Shown: piece after piece, positions 1 to 7,825 of the stretch
How the letters are laid out: each line of letters begins with the position of its first letter
Position numbering within the stretch: the first letter of the stretch is position 1
Program-made: the position numbers and the translations under genes
Source: an uncultured Hungatella sp.
Lineage (GTDB): Bacteria; Bacillota; Clostridia; Lachnospirales; Lachnospiraceae
Direction: 5' to 3'
NCBI GenBank assembly: GCA_910577935.1
Contig: CAJTOT010000006.1
Location: forward strand, 6,406-30,932
Length of the DNA stretch: 24,527 nucleotides
The notes under the pieces: generated by a model
What the model saw: the letters and a program-made list of their open reading frames with translations, nothing else
Told to the model about the DNA's origin: nothing
Databases searched by the model: none

Positions 1-843
1 TCTCCCGCCGAAAATCTGGCGCGCCAGCTGGATTCCGTGGAATCCCTCAGACAGCTGGAAACAGTAAAAGCCGTGGGCGGAAAAGATTTTCTTCAGATCA
101 GCGCCGCCATCAACCACCTTTATGGCCGCGTCAACCATCTCATCGCCTCTCTCACCGACGAGATGCAAAGCCGCAGAGACGCCCAGCTAAAAGTGCTTTA
201 TGCCCAGATTAACCCGCACTTTCTGTACAACACCCTGGACAGCATCGGCCAGCTCTGTCACCTGGGCGATACAGAGGCCGCCTGCCTGATGGTTCGCCAG
301 CTGTCTGATTTTTACCGCATCGGTGTCAGCAAAGGAGAGACACTGATTCCCCTTAAGGATGAACTCCTCCATGTGTCCTCCTACCTGTCCATACTCCGCA
401 CCCGTTTTGAAGATTTTCAATACAGGATTCAGGTCCCTGAAAATCTGCTGGATATCCCTGTTCCCAAGATTATCCTTCAGCCTCTGGCAGAAAACGCGGT
501 CTGCCACGGCCTCCGAACGTTCTGCGCCTGTGGAACCGTGGAAATCCGGGCCTCTGTTCAAAATCAGATGCTTCTCCTGCAGGTAACGGATGATGGCGCA
601 GGCATCGATGAGGACCGTCTGGAACAAATCAGAACGCTTTTGTATCGTGAACCGGTTCAGGAGGACAAGTTTCCGCCTATTTACGGGCTGAAAAATGTGC
701 ATCAGAGAATCACTCTCCAGTACGGGCAGCCCTTCGGCCTGACCATTGACAGCCGCCTGGATGAGGGGACTCAGGTGGAAATCCGCCTCCCTCTAACTTC
801 TTGTCAGGAAAGGAACTTAAACTATGAAAATTCTGTTTGTTGA
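1..843 (+). CDS. YesM-type sensor histidine kinase, C-terminal part (5' end outside window)
   Basis: The reading frame is open from base 1, so the gene starts upstream and only the cytoplasmic kinase portion is present. The His_kinase (LytS/YesM) domain carries the phospho-acceptor motif QINPHFLYNTLDSI. It is followed by an N-box (LQPLAENAVCHGL), a G1-type box (DDGAGI) and GLKNVHQRI, as in HATPase_c domains of this family. Proteins of this family are membrane sensors that phosphorylate a YesN/AraC-type regulator, often in control of sugar uptake or degradation. The next gene overlaps the last 20 bases and is exactly such a regulator, so the two are translationally coupled. The sensor and membrane segments are not visible, so the signal cannot be guessed. 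The GTG at 37 is an internal codon, not the start. Confidence 0.93.
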   Translation, partial: SPAENLARQLDSVESLRQLETVKAVGGKDFLQISAAINHLYGRVNHLIASLTDEMQSRRDAQLKVLYAQINPHFLYNTLDSIGQLCHLGDTEAACLMVRQLSDFYRIGVSKGETLIPLKDELLHVSSYLSILRTRFEDFQYRIQVPENLLDIPVPKIILQPLAENAVCHGLRTFCACGTVEIRASVQNQMLLLQVTDDGAGIDEDRLEQIRTLLYREPVQEDKFPPIYGLKNVHQRITLQYGQPFGLTIDSRLDEGTQVEIRLPLTSCQERNLNYENSVC

Positions 844-2077
844 CGATGATGCCATTGCCAGAAGAGGAATTGTTTCCAAGCTTGACTGGAAAGCCTGGGG
901 CTGGGAACTGATCTATGCTGCCAGAGACGCCATGGATGCCCTGGATTACATGAGCCGGGAACAGCCGGATGTGATCTTATCAGATATCAAGATGCCGGTT
1001 ATGGACGGCATACAGATGGCTCTTATAGCCAGAAATTATTATCCGGATATAAAATATATCTTTCTGTCCGGATACAAAGAATTTGAATATGCCAAACAGG
1101 CGTTAAAACTCAATGCCGTGGACTACCTCAACAAACCTGTGGACAGCGCCCAGCTGATTCAGGTTCTGAAGGAAGCGCAGGCGCTGGTGGAAAAGGACAA
1201 AAACGCCAATGCCATCTTGAAAGATAAATATCCTTTTATCTGCAGACATTACCTGTCCCAGATGATGCAGAACCATTTCCGTGAGATCGACGATTCTGTT
1301 TTCAAAGCATTTGACTTAAATCTTTCCAATGGCTTCGGAATGGCCGGGTTTCTTGATTTTAAAGACACAGATCCGGACATCTTCTCTCTGCCTGCAAAGA
1401 ACGCTCTAGATCAGCTCTGCGCCGCCCTTTCTCAGGAATTCCACGGTTCCATTTTTATGACCACGGAGACAATGCAGATTTTCTTCGTGTTTACCTGCAG
1501 CGAGCTAGACCAGGAGGAGGAATTCCGCGTCCGTCTCACAGACCTGGAAACCTGTGTCAAGGACCTTCTCCGCAAGAATGCTCCCTGGTTTCCCCAGCCT
1601 TTTTTCCACTATGGAACGGTCATACGCAGTCTGAATGAACTATATCGATCCTATGAGAGCATTCTCCGTTCCATCGATTGCGACACCAATCTCCTTTTGA
1701 ATCAGATAAAAGCCTATCTGGAGCAAAACTACGGACAGGAAGATCTGACTTTGACAAAGATCGCGGAACATTTTTATGTAAATCACTGCTATCTGACCAG
1801 CATTTTCAAAGACCATTTCGGCATCAATCTCTATGACTATCTGATTCAGACGCGGATGAAAAAGGCGGCAGAATTGATTCTCTCCACCAACAAAAAAGTC
1901 TACGAGATCGCCGAAGCCGTGGGCTATAAAAACAGCCAGTATTTCAGCGTGAGTTTTAAAAAATATTTCAACTCCACGGTCATGGAGTACAAAAAACTCC
2001 ACACCCGCCAATCCAATTTCCCATTGCAGGCAGCAGCCCCTCAGACTCACAGCGCAACCGAGCAGCGGGATACCTGA
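824..2077 (+). CDS. YesN-type response regulator, receiver plus AraC helix-turn-helix
   Basis: This is a 417-residue transcription regulator. The N-terminal receiver domain has the acidic pocket FVDDD (residues 5-9), phospho-acceptor D54 in LSDIKMP and the conserved lysine in NKPVD. A poorly conserved middle section follows. The C-terminal AraC-family DNA-binding domain (about 290-395) contains KIAEHFYVNHCYLTSIFK and EIAEAVGYKNSQYFSVSFK, its two helix-turn-helix units. The start is supported by the ribosome site AGGAAAGGA at 806-814. It overlaps the upstream kinase gene by 20 bases, which fits one signalling unit. Such regulators usually act on nearby transport or carbohydrate genes, which here would lie upstream of the window. 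A strong terminator follows the stop codon. Confidence 0.95.
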   Translation: MKILFVDDDAIARRGIVSKLDWKAWGWELIYAARDAMDALDYMSREQPDVILSDIKMPVMDGIQMALIARNYYPDIKYIFLSGYKEFEYAKQALKLNAVDYLNKPVDSAQLIQVLKEAQALVEKDKNANAILKDKYPFICRHYLSQMMQNHFREIDDSVFKAFDLNLSNGFGMAGFLDFKDTDPDIFSLPAKNALDQLCAALSQEFHGSIFMTTETMQIFFVFTCSELDQEEEFRVRLTDLETCVKDLLRKNAPWFPQPFFHYGTVIRSLNELYRSYESILRSIDCDTNLLLNQIKAYLEQNYGQEDLTLTKIAEHFYVNHCYLTSIFKDHFGINLYDYLIQTRMKKAAELILSTNKKVYEIAEAVGYKNSQYFSVSFKKYFNSTVMEYKKLHTRQSNFPLQAAAPQTHSATEQRDT

Positions 2078-2097
2078 CCCTCGCAAACATACACGTC

Positions 2098-2139
2098 AAA
2101 AAAGCTCTGCCCTCACAAAACACCAGGCAGAGCTTTTTT
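2098..2139. terminator. Bidirectional intrinsic terminator between convergent genes
   Basis: The perfect arms AAAAAAGCTCTGCC (2098-2111) and GGCAGAGCTTTTTT (2126-2139) enclose a 14-base loop. The stem is flanked by an A-run on one side and a T-run on the other, so it can stop transcription on both strands. It serves the regulator gene on + and the gene ending at 2160 on -. Confidence 0.92.
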
Positions 2140-2159
2140 ATGGGGCCGCGGCCCTATGG

Positions 2160-3701
2160 TTATTTCTGTTTTCCCTGCGGTTCCTCCCCGCCGGCATAGA
2201 ACACAAACATCTTCTTATAGTTCTCCTCAGGCACCTGGGCCACTTCTCTCAGCCCGCTGCCGGCTCCCCGGACGATCAGCCCGCCGCAGCGGGACAGCAG
2301 GCTGACAGCGCACAGATATTCTGTTCCCATGCGGAGACCTTCATCTCTCCTGTTATACAGGTCTGTCACTGTCTGTTCCGGCTCCTTCTCATACTCCTGT
2401 TCCTCCGGTCCGGCAAATATGACCCGGCTCCCAAAGGTTTCGCCTATCTTCTCCCCCGCGGCTTTATCTTCCGCAAGGAGATATATATAATCAAATTCCC
2501 CGGCATCCGAAAACTCCTGTATCTTGTCTATGACCGCCTCAGCGCTGCCCAGGTCTTCCCGGCGCGCTCCCGCCATCAGAACCCCCAGAGTCCTCTCCGG
2601 GCGGGGAAGCAGCGCCTCCCCGTTTTCCTTTATATACTTTTTCACCTTGCTGTTGAACAGGCCTCTGGGCCAGGAAAGCTCTGCCCCGCCGGACACCTGG
2701 TCCATGATATGCCTTGCGCCGGGCAAAAGATTCATGTTGGGCGACAGCGCCAGGTAACTGCTGTTGTGCACCTCTTTCATGGTGTAACCGCCCGGCTGAA
2801 GGAAAAATTTATTCCAGATGTCCTCCCCCGGAGCGTCGGAGTATCTGTGCCCGTCGGAAGACACGATCTGGAAAACCGGAAGGTATCCTTTGGCCAGGGC
2901 GTATCTGGCGGCCGCGAACATCTTGTCCCAGATTCCGAAAATTCCCTCCTCCGCGAACACCCCGTCAATGACAAAGAATTTCTTGTCAGGGTTGAGGCAG
3001 CCTGGGGAGATGACATAGGAAAACATAAAGGTCAATGCCATGACATCGTCATAGCGCATGACATCCTTTTCCTCTCCCGGAACCTCTCTCTCCCCGGAAG
3101 TTTCTTCGATTATATACAGTATCCTTTCCTCTGATGCCCCTGGTTTCTCCGGCTCCGGCATCTGGTCTGCCACTGTGACCTGTATTCCCTCCGGCGCCTG
3201 CAGCGCGTCCAGATAATCCCGCCACTCTCCTCCCGCCAGGAACACTTCCTTCCCCTTCCACAGGGGAAGCGCTTTTTTGTACAGCTCCACCGAGTATTCG
3301 TTGAGACCCGACAGGACTATCCTTTGATACCGGTTGAGAAAGCTCACGTCGATCTCCCCCTCATACCGATAATAGTGCTGATAATTGGTCTCAATATTTT
3401 TCACAAAGTTGACGCAGTTTCCGTTTTCAAACACAGGCAGTATACAGTCATACAGGTTCATCCTTGATACCTGCTGAAATACCTGGTCGGATTTTTCCAG
3501 AGCCAGATTCATAAACCTGAGATTATTGTCCAGGAAAAAACGGGTGACATGATACACAATGTCTCTTCCATAAGGCTTCTTCACCCGCACTTCCAGGATA
3601 TCATTGTCTGTCAGGTCTTTGAAAAAATCCGTCAAATCCTCTCTCGTGGGATCTGTCTCTGTCTCGAACACGTAAAATGCTCCTGAAACGCTCACTACCA
3701 T
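2160..3701 (-). CDS. Uncharacterised protein, putative glycosyltransferase-fold family
   Basis: This is a 513-residue soluble protein with no signal peptide or membrane segment. I recognise a pattern shared by a clostridial family often found near glycan genes: a central GYLPVFQIVSSDG followed by EDIWNKFFLQPGGY (about 272-306), then LGVLMAGAR (372-380), YIYLLAEDKAAGEKIGETFG (405-424) and MGTEYLCAVSLLSRCGGLI (458-476). In relatives the third block reads roughly LGVLxRGTDY, and the fourth reads IYLATED. This order resembles NodZ/FUT8-like fucosyltransferase folds, but that link is inference. The arginine-containing RGTDY block is degenerate here (AGARRED), which questions catalysis. The ATG at 3699-3701 is preceded by a weak AGAAG. 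It lies 72 bases after glyA on the same strand and may be read through from it. Function is unproven. Confidence 0.75.
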   Translation of the reverse strand: MVVSVSGAFYVFETETDPTREDLTDFFKDLTDNDILEVRVKKPYGRDIVYHVTRFFLDNNLRFMNLALEKSDQVFQQVSRMNLYDCILPVFENGNCVNFVKNIETNYQHYYRYEGEIDVSFLNRYQRIVLSGLNEYSVELYKKALPLWKGKEVFLAGGEWRDYLDALQAPEGIQVTVADQMPEPEKPGASEERILYIIEETSGEREVPGEEKDVMRYDDVMALTFMFSYVISPGCLNPDKKFFVIDGVFAEEGIFGIWDKMFAAARYALAKGYLPVFQIVSSDGHRYSDAPGEDIWNKFFLQPGGYTMKEVHNSSYLALSPNMNLLPGARHIMDQVSGGAELSWPRGLFNSKVKKYIKENGEALLPRPERTLGVLMAGARREDLGSAEAVIDKIQEFSDAGEFDYIYLLAEDKAAGEKIGETFGSRVIFAGPEEQEYEKEPEQTVTDLYNRRDEGLRMGTEYLCAVSLLSRCGGLIVRGAGSGLREVAQVPEENYKKMFVFYAGGEEPQGKQK

Positions 3702-3773
3702 AACGTTCTTCTAACTCTTACCCTTTCTCTTCTGTCCCTGTGAAGCCGTTTTTGCCTGATATTATAAAAAATT

Positions 3774-5024
3774 TTAATCGGCATAAATCGGGCAGGCATC
3801 ACAGATCTTCGTGACTTCTCCTCTTATATAGTCAGCCTTATTTTCAAAGTCTGTGGCCGCCAGCCAGATGCACTCCGCGATCTTCTCCATATCCTCTTCC
3901 TTCAGGCCTCTGGAGGTAACGGCGGGGGTTCCGATTCTGACGCCTGATGTGACAAAGGGGCTTCTGGGATCGTTGGGCACCGTGTTCTTGTTCAGGGTGA
4001 TATATACCTCGTCGCACCGGTTCTGCAGCTCCTTGCCGGAGATGTCCATGCCCCGCAGGTCCACCAGCATCAGATGGTTGTCCGTGCCGCCGGTGAGAAG
4101 CTTGAAGCCCTGCTTCTCCAGGGCCGCCGCAAGAGCCTTGGCGTTCTTCACAACCTGCTTCTGGTATTCTTTGAACTCAGGCTTCAAGGCCTCCCCGAAG
4201 CACACGGCCTTGGCGCCGATGACATGCTCCAAGGGGCCTCCCTGGGTTCCGGGGAAAATAGCCTTATTGAAATTAAATTTCTCCGCAGCCTCCTTGTTGG
4301 CCAGAATCATGCCGCCTCTGGGGCCTCTCAAGGTCTTGTGGGTGGTGGTTGTCACCACGTCCGCATAGGGAATGGGGCTGGGATGAATGCCGGCGGCCAC
4401 CAGCCCTGCGATGTGGGCCATATCCACCATCAGGCAGGCCCCCGCCTTGTCCGCTACCTCCCTAAACCGCTTGAAGTCAATGGTTCTGGCATAGGCGCTG
4501 GCTCCCGCCACGATCAGCCTGGGCTTCGCCTCCAGGGCGATCCTCTCCAGCTCGTCGTAGTCAATATAGCCTTCGTCGTTGACTCCGTAAGGCACAATGT
4601 TAAAGTACAGTCCGGAAAAATTCACCGGGCTTCCGTGGGTCAGATGGCCGCCGTGATCCAGGTTCATACCCATAACCGTGTCACCCGGCTTCAGCATGGC
4701 CACAAACACCGCCATGTTGGCCTGTGCGCCGGAATGGGGCTGCACGTTGGCATAGTCACAGCCGAACAGCTTCTTCGCCCTCTCGATGGCCAGAGTCTCC
4801 ACCACGTCCACGCACTGGCAGCCTCCATAGTACCGCTTTCCCGAGTAGCCTTCTGCGTACTTGTTGGTCAGAACCGTGCCCATGGCCATCATCACCGCCT
4901 CTGACACAATATTCTCCGAGGCGATCAGCTCCAGATTCCTTCTCTGCCTGGCTGCCTCGGACTGGATAGCCTGTCCCACCTCCGGATCGTATTTTGTGAT
5001 AAATTCCATAACTTCATTAACCAT
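3774..5024 (-). CDS. glyA: Serine hydroxymethyltransferase
   Basis: This PLP enzyme interconverts serine and glycine while loading one-carbon units on tetrahydrofolate; it is cytosolic. Its 416 residues are the normal bacterial length. Visible signatures are LELIASENIVS (31-41), YAEGYSGKRYYGG (56-68), QPHSGAQAN (95-103) and VDMAHIAGLVA (200-210). The PLP-binding motif TTTTHKTLRGPRGG places the Schiff-base lysine at K230. The start is ATG with a good AAGGAG ribosome site 7 bases upstream. The gene has its own near-perfect sigma-A promoter (5077-5106). It is separated from recJ by 136 bases and followed after 72 bases by the putative glycosyltransferase-fold gene. No folate or glycine riboswitch is apparent in the short leader. 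Confidence 0.98.
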   Translation of the reverse strand: MVNEVMEFITKYDPEVGQAIQSEAARQRRNLELIASENIVSEAVMMAMGTVLTNKYAEGYSGKRYYGGCQCVDVVETLAIERAKKLFGCDYANVQPHSGAQANMAVFVAMLKPGDTVMGMNLDHGGHLTHGSPVNFSGLYFNIVPYGVNDEGYIDYDELERIALEAKPRLIVAGASAYARTIDFKRFREVADKAGACLMVDMAHIAGLVAAGIHPSPIPYADVVTTTTHKTLRGPRGGMILANKEAAEKFNFNKAIFPGTQGGPLEHVIGAKAVCFGEALKPEFKEYQKQVVKNAKALAAALEKQGFKLLTGGTDNHLMLVDLRGMDISGKELQNRCDEVYITLNKNTVPNDPRSPFVTSGVRIGTPAVTSRGLKEEDMEKIAECIWLAATDFENKADYIRGEVTKICDACPIYAD

Positions 5025-5041
5025 AGCGTTTCTCCTTCCAG

Positions 5042-5077
5042 CTTCACAAATTTAACTTACTTCACAAATTTAACTTA
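5042..5077. repeat. Tandem 18-bp direct repeat in glyA leader
   Basis: CTTCACAAATTTAACTTA occurs twice in perfect tandem (5042-5059 and 5060-5077). It abuts the glyA -10 element and covers the predicted transcription start and leader. It may be a duplicated operator or simply a slippage duplication. Confidence 0.9.
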
Positions 5078-5106
5078 TTATAAAGGATTCATTCAGGCGG
5101 TGTCAA
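5077..5106 (-). promoter_or_regulatory. glyA promoter (sigma-A)
   Basis: On the minus strand TTGACA (5101-5106) and TATAAT (5077-5082) are both perfect consensus, spaced by 18 bases. Transcription would start near 5070, giving a leader of about 45 bases before the glyA ATG. Confidence 0.85.
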
Positions 5107-5142
5107 GGTTGTTGCTGTTCATAGGGTATGGTCTTTGACGGC

Positions 5143-5159
5143 GCCGGGAAGGGCCCGGC
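5143..5159. other. GC-rich hairpin directly after recJ stop
   Basis: GCCGGG (5143-5148) and CCCGGC (5154-5159) form a 6-bp stem with a 5-base loop, one base beyond the recJ stop codon. No T-run follows on the recJ strand, so it may stabilise the 3' end of the mRNA rather than act as a classical terminator. Confidence 0.5.
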
Positions 5160-5160
5160 A

Positions 5161-6867
5161 TCAGCAGAACCTGTACTCCTTCACCACCATCTGCAGAGTG
5201 CGCCTCCCGTTGTACTCGTTGATTCCGGGATAGTAGATTACATCCATCTCCCGGCGTCCTCCCATTTCCTCCATAAATGCGTCCCCTTCCGTGAACAGGA
5301 TTCCCTCCACCGGCGCCCCCGAGGGTGTCACCATGGACAATTTCACCGCGTTCCTGTTTCTTCCCAGAACTTTGGCTGTGCGGATATGAACTCCCTTCTG
5401 GGCAAACTGCGGCTTCTCGTTGCCCTGGCCGAAAGGCTCCAGCATCTCCAGCTCCCGAACAAGAGGCTCCGATACATATTCCATAGGCATGGCTGCGTCG
5501 ATCCATATCTTAGGGATAAAATCCTCCTCCGTCAGCCTGGCGTTGTCGTTGAGCCGCCGCCGGAACTCTTCCACCTTCTCTCCGGGGAGGGAAAGCCCTG
5601 CCGCCATGGGATGTCCCCCGAACTTAGTCAGAAGATCTTTCACCTCCAGGAGGGCCTCAAACATATGATACCCCTCAATGGAGCGCCCTGACCCCTTCAC
5701 GCCGTCGGAAGCGTCTGTCAGGACAAACACCGGCTTGTGAAATCTCTCTCTTAATCGTCCGGCAATGATTCCCGCCAGCGACTCGTGGCAGTCCGGCAGA
5801 TAGGGGACCAGCACTTTGTCGTCACGGTACAGGGTCTCCACCTGTTCCGCTGCCTCCTCCACGCCTGCCGAGGTCATATCCTTTCTCTGGTCATTTAACT
5901 CTTTCAGCTCCTCGGCCAGCCTGTCCGCCTCCTCCTCGTCCCGGCTCAGAAGGAGTCTCAATGCCATCTTGGCAGTCTGCAGCCTGCCCCCGGCGTTGAG
6001 GCAGGGCCCTATGACATATCCTATGTGAAAGGCGGTTAAATGGCCGATGTCCAGGTTATTTTTCTCCACCAGCTTTTTAAGGCCCACGCTGTTCGTCATA
6101 GGCATCCGGGCGAGGCCCTCTTTTACCAGAATCCTGTTTTCGTCCTGGAGCCGCATCACATCTCCCACAGTAGCTATGGCCGCAAACTCCAGCATCTCCT
6201 CCCACTCTGACAGAGGCACCTGGAACTTCTCATACAGCACATAGATCAGTTTGTATGCCACCACCGCGCCGCAGATCTCTTTCCACGGATATGTACATTC
6301 CTGCTGTTTCGGGTTGACGATGGCATCCGCCGGGGGCAGGATATCTCTGTCATCCTTCCTGGCTATGTCGTGGTGGTCTGTGACGATCACCGTCATGCCC
6401 AGCTCTTTTGCCCTGTGCAGTTCCGCCGCTGCGGAAATCCCGTTGTCACAGGTGAGAATGGTATCTACACCGTCTCCTGCCGCCGCCTCTATGATCTGCT
6501 CATTGATCCCGTACCCATCCTTGACCCGGTCCGGAATCTCGTAGTCCACCTGGGCGCCCACCCGGCTCAGGGCCCGAAACAGCAGATAGGTGGAGCACAC
6601 CCCGTCGATGTCGTAATCCCCCACAATCCGTATCCATTTTCCCTTCTCCACCTTTTCTTTCAGGATATCCGCCGCCTTCTCCACATCTTTCAGCAGCCGC
6701 GGGGAGTACATGTCCCTTCCGGTGCCGTACAGATATCTTCTTATGGCCTCCTGGCCGCACACGTCCCTGTTCCTCATGACTCTGGCAGTCACTGGGCTGA
6801 TGTGAAATTCCTGGGCGATAGCGTTAAAATCCGCCTTCTTCGCATATACCATCCATTTTCCTGTCAT
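5161..6867 (-). CDS. recJ: Single-stranded-DNA-specific exonuclease RecJ
   Basis: This is a 568-residue DHH/DHHA1 phosphoesterase that degrades single-stranded DNA 5'-to-3' in recombination and repair. Metal-binding motifs of the DHH domain are visible: GDYDIDG (83-89), TCDNGIS (139-145), TDHH (164-167) and the CGAVVAYKL block (199-207). GPCLNAGGRL (287-296) follows, then the DHHA1 signatures HESLAGIIAGRLRERF (361-376), GSGRSIEGYH (392-401) and GGHPMAAG (417-424), and a C-terminal OB-like part. Length and all motifs are as expected for the shorter Firmicute form. The chosen ATG at 6867 has AGGAAGG about 13 bases upstream; a second candidate, M6, has AGGAAA nearer. It is the last gene of the barnase/barstar/metallopeptidase cluster. 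A 45-codon ORF overlaps its start. Confidence 0.97.
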   Translation of the reverse strand: MTGKWMVYAKKADFNAIAQEFHISPVTARVMRNRDVCGQEAIRRYLYGTGRDMYSPRLLKDVEKAADILKEKVEKGKWIRIVGDYDIDGVCSTYLLFRALSRVGAQVDYEIPDRVKDGYGINEQIIEAAAGDGVDTILTCDNGISAAAELHRAKELGMTVIVTDHHDIARKDDRDILPPADAIVNPKQQECTYPWKEICGAVVAYKLIYVLYEKFQVPLSEWEEMLEFAAIATVGDVMRLQDENRILVKEGLARMPMTNSVGLKKLVEKNNLDIGHLTAFHIGYVIGPCLNAGGRLQTAKMALRLLLSRDEEEADRLAEELKELNDQRKDMTSAGVEEAAEQVETLYRDDKVLVPYLPDCHESLAGIIAGRLRERFHKPVFVLTDASDGVKGSGRSIEGYHMFEALLEVKDLLTKFGGHPMAAGLSLPGEKVEEFRRRLNDNARLTEEDFIPKIWIDAAMPMEYVSEPLVRELEMLEPFGQGNEKPQFAQKGVHIRTAKVLGRNRNAVKLSMVTPSGAPVEGILFTEGDAFMEEMGGRREMDVIYYPGINEYNGRRTLQMVVKEYRFC

Positions 6868-6961
6868 CTCTTCTGTTTTCCTTCCTGCGTCTTCTTCTCC
6901 GGGGCTTCTTTCCGGGGAGCTTCTTTCCTGGAGCTTCTTCTCTTGCCCCCTCGTCGGACAT
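6824..6961 (-). CDS. Possible small Arg/Lys-rich protein, 45 codons
   Basis: An ATG at 6961 opens a 45-codon frame that begins 6 bases after the stop of the metallopeptidase gene. It runs 44 bases into recJ in a different frame. The product is very basic, with PGKKLPGKKP followed by six arginines in a row and KENRRDD. A purine-rich AGAAGG lies about 9 bases before the start. Position and overlap suit a translationally coupled small protein that carries ribosomes to the recJ start. The composition could equally be a by-product of the GAAGAAG-rich, repeat-like DNA here. No family is recognised. Confidence 0.3.
   Translation of the reverse strand: MSDEGAREEAPGKKLPGKKPRRRRRRKENRRDDRKMDGICEEGGF
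6870..6945. repeat. Degenerate purine/pyrimidine tandem repeat
   Basis: Between the metallopeptidase gene and recJ the DNA repeats a unit of about 15 bases of the form CTTCTTTCCGGGGAG, with variants. The minus strand is almost purely purine. This gives the KK/RR-rich content of the small ORF lying here and would supply several ribosome-site-like stretches before recJ. Confidence 0.6.
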
Positions 6962-6967
6962 GTCTTT

Positions 6968-7528
6968 CTAACCTTCTACCACAATCTCTGTCTCGTACTC
7001 CCTCAGACGTTTCCTCCTCTCTCTGTAGTCGGGAATCTGCTCCTCCACAACCTTCCAGAATCTGGGGGAATGGTTCATCTCCTTCCTGTGGGCCAGCTCG
7101 TGAACCACCACATAATCCAGCAGCTCCTCCGGCACCAGAACCAGCTTCCAGTTAAAGTTCAGATTCCCCTTTGCGCTGCAGCTTCCCCACCTGGTAGCCT
7201 GCTGGCGTATGGTGATCTTCCCGTAGGTCACATTCATCTTCTGGGCCCACTGCCAGGTTTTCTGGGCCAGCAGCCATCTGGCGTGCTGCCGGTATTGTTT
7301 CACCTGTTCCTCCGTGCAGGCGACCTGGCTCTCCTTCTTTTTCAGGACTTCCTGGCGGTGCCGCCATATCCATTCTCTGTGCTCCTGGGCAAAATCCCAG
7401 GCCTCCCTGTCCGACACCCACAGAGGACACCTCACCTCCACGCTGCCGTCCCGCTTTACCTGAACAGCCATGGTCCTGCGCCGGGAGCGGACAATTTCTA
7501 TGGGGATTGTCTCTTCATTCTTCTTCAT
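6968..7528 (-). CDS. YgjP/DUF45-type zinc metallopeptidase (M48-like)
   Basis: This 186-residue cytosolic protein belongs to the YgjP-like metallopeptidase family (DUF45). It contains RWGSCSAKGNLNFNWKL (113-129), a family hallmark, then VVHELAHRKEMNHSPRFW (141-158). In that block HELAH is the zinc site (H143, E144, H147) and H153 is the likely third ligand. Substrates of this family are largely unknown. I chose the ATG at 7528, seven codons inside the longest frame (which starts at 7549). Its GGAAG ribosome site has normal spacing, whereas the upstream ATG has only two bases between GGAG and itself. The gene overlaps the barstar gene by 14 bases and is followed by recJ, so it belongs to the same cluster. 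Confidence 0.9.
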   Translation of the reverse strand: MKKNEETIPIEIVRSRRRTMAVQVKRDGSVEVRCPLWVSDREAWDFAQEHREWIWRHRQEVLKKKESQVACTEEQVKQYRQHARWLLAQKTWQWAQKMNVTYGKITIRQQATRWGSCSAKGNLNFNWKLVLVPEELLDYVVVHELAHRKEMNHSPRFWKVVEEQIPDYRERRKRLREYETEIVVEG

Positions 7529-7808
7529 AATTTTCTTCCATGTCTCCAAATATCACGCACAGATGGGGGTTATCCTCCTCTGCATCCTTCATCACTTTTC
7601 TCACCTTTTTCATGTAATCGGATATCCTTCCCTCCTCCCGGGGACCGAACACGCCCAGGCAGGTGTCCTGGGTAATGGAAGTCAGCCCATCGTAGAGGGC
7701 ATCCAGATTATTTCCATAATAATCGTTAAACTCCAGCTCAAACTTCAGATACTCATGTATCCACTCCACGGTTTTCGCCGGTTTGAAATCCAACAGTACT
7801 TTTCTCAT
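7515..7808 (-). CDS. Barstar-like ribonuclease inhibitor (immunity protein)
   Basis: This 97-residue cytosolic protein matches the barstar family, which blocks the active site of barnase-type RNases. The inhibitory helix motif is clear: DYYGNNLDALYDGLTSI. It aligns to barstar YYGENLDALWDCLTG and keeps the two key aspartates (D36 and D40, barstar D35 and D39) and the paired tyrosines (Y30, Y31). Barstar W38 is Tyr here (Y39). The start is the ATG at 7808, with GGAGG 7 bases upstream. A GTG at 7829 in frame overlaps the RNase stop but has no better support. The gene lies directly downstream of the RNase gene, as expected for a toxin-immunity pair. The C-terminus is a short acidic tail (MEENYEEE). 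Confidence 0.93.
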   Translation of the reverse strand: MRKVLLDFKPAKTVEWIHEYLKFELEFNDYYGNNLDALYDGLTSITQDTCLGVFGPREEGRISDYMKKVRKVMKDAEEDNPHLCVIFGDMEENYEEE

Positions 7809-7825
7809 AGCCGCGCCTCCTGGTA

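Noticed and set aside
187..702. 171-codon minus-strand frame inside the kinase gene
   Set aside because: Overlaps conserved kinase motifs on the other strand; no promoter or ribosome site.
4074..4904. 276-codon plus-strand frame antisense to glyA
   Set aside because: Lies wholly within glyA, His/Gly-rich, no motif.
5143..5159. recJ intrinsic terminator
   Set aside because: A strong hairpin but no T-run on the recJ strand, so listed only as a hairpin.
6370..7155. 261-codon plus-strand frame opposite recJ and the metallopeptidase gene
   Set aside because: Spans two real genes and the purine repeat, low-complexity end, no family.
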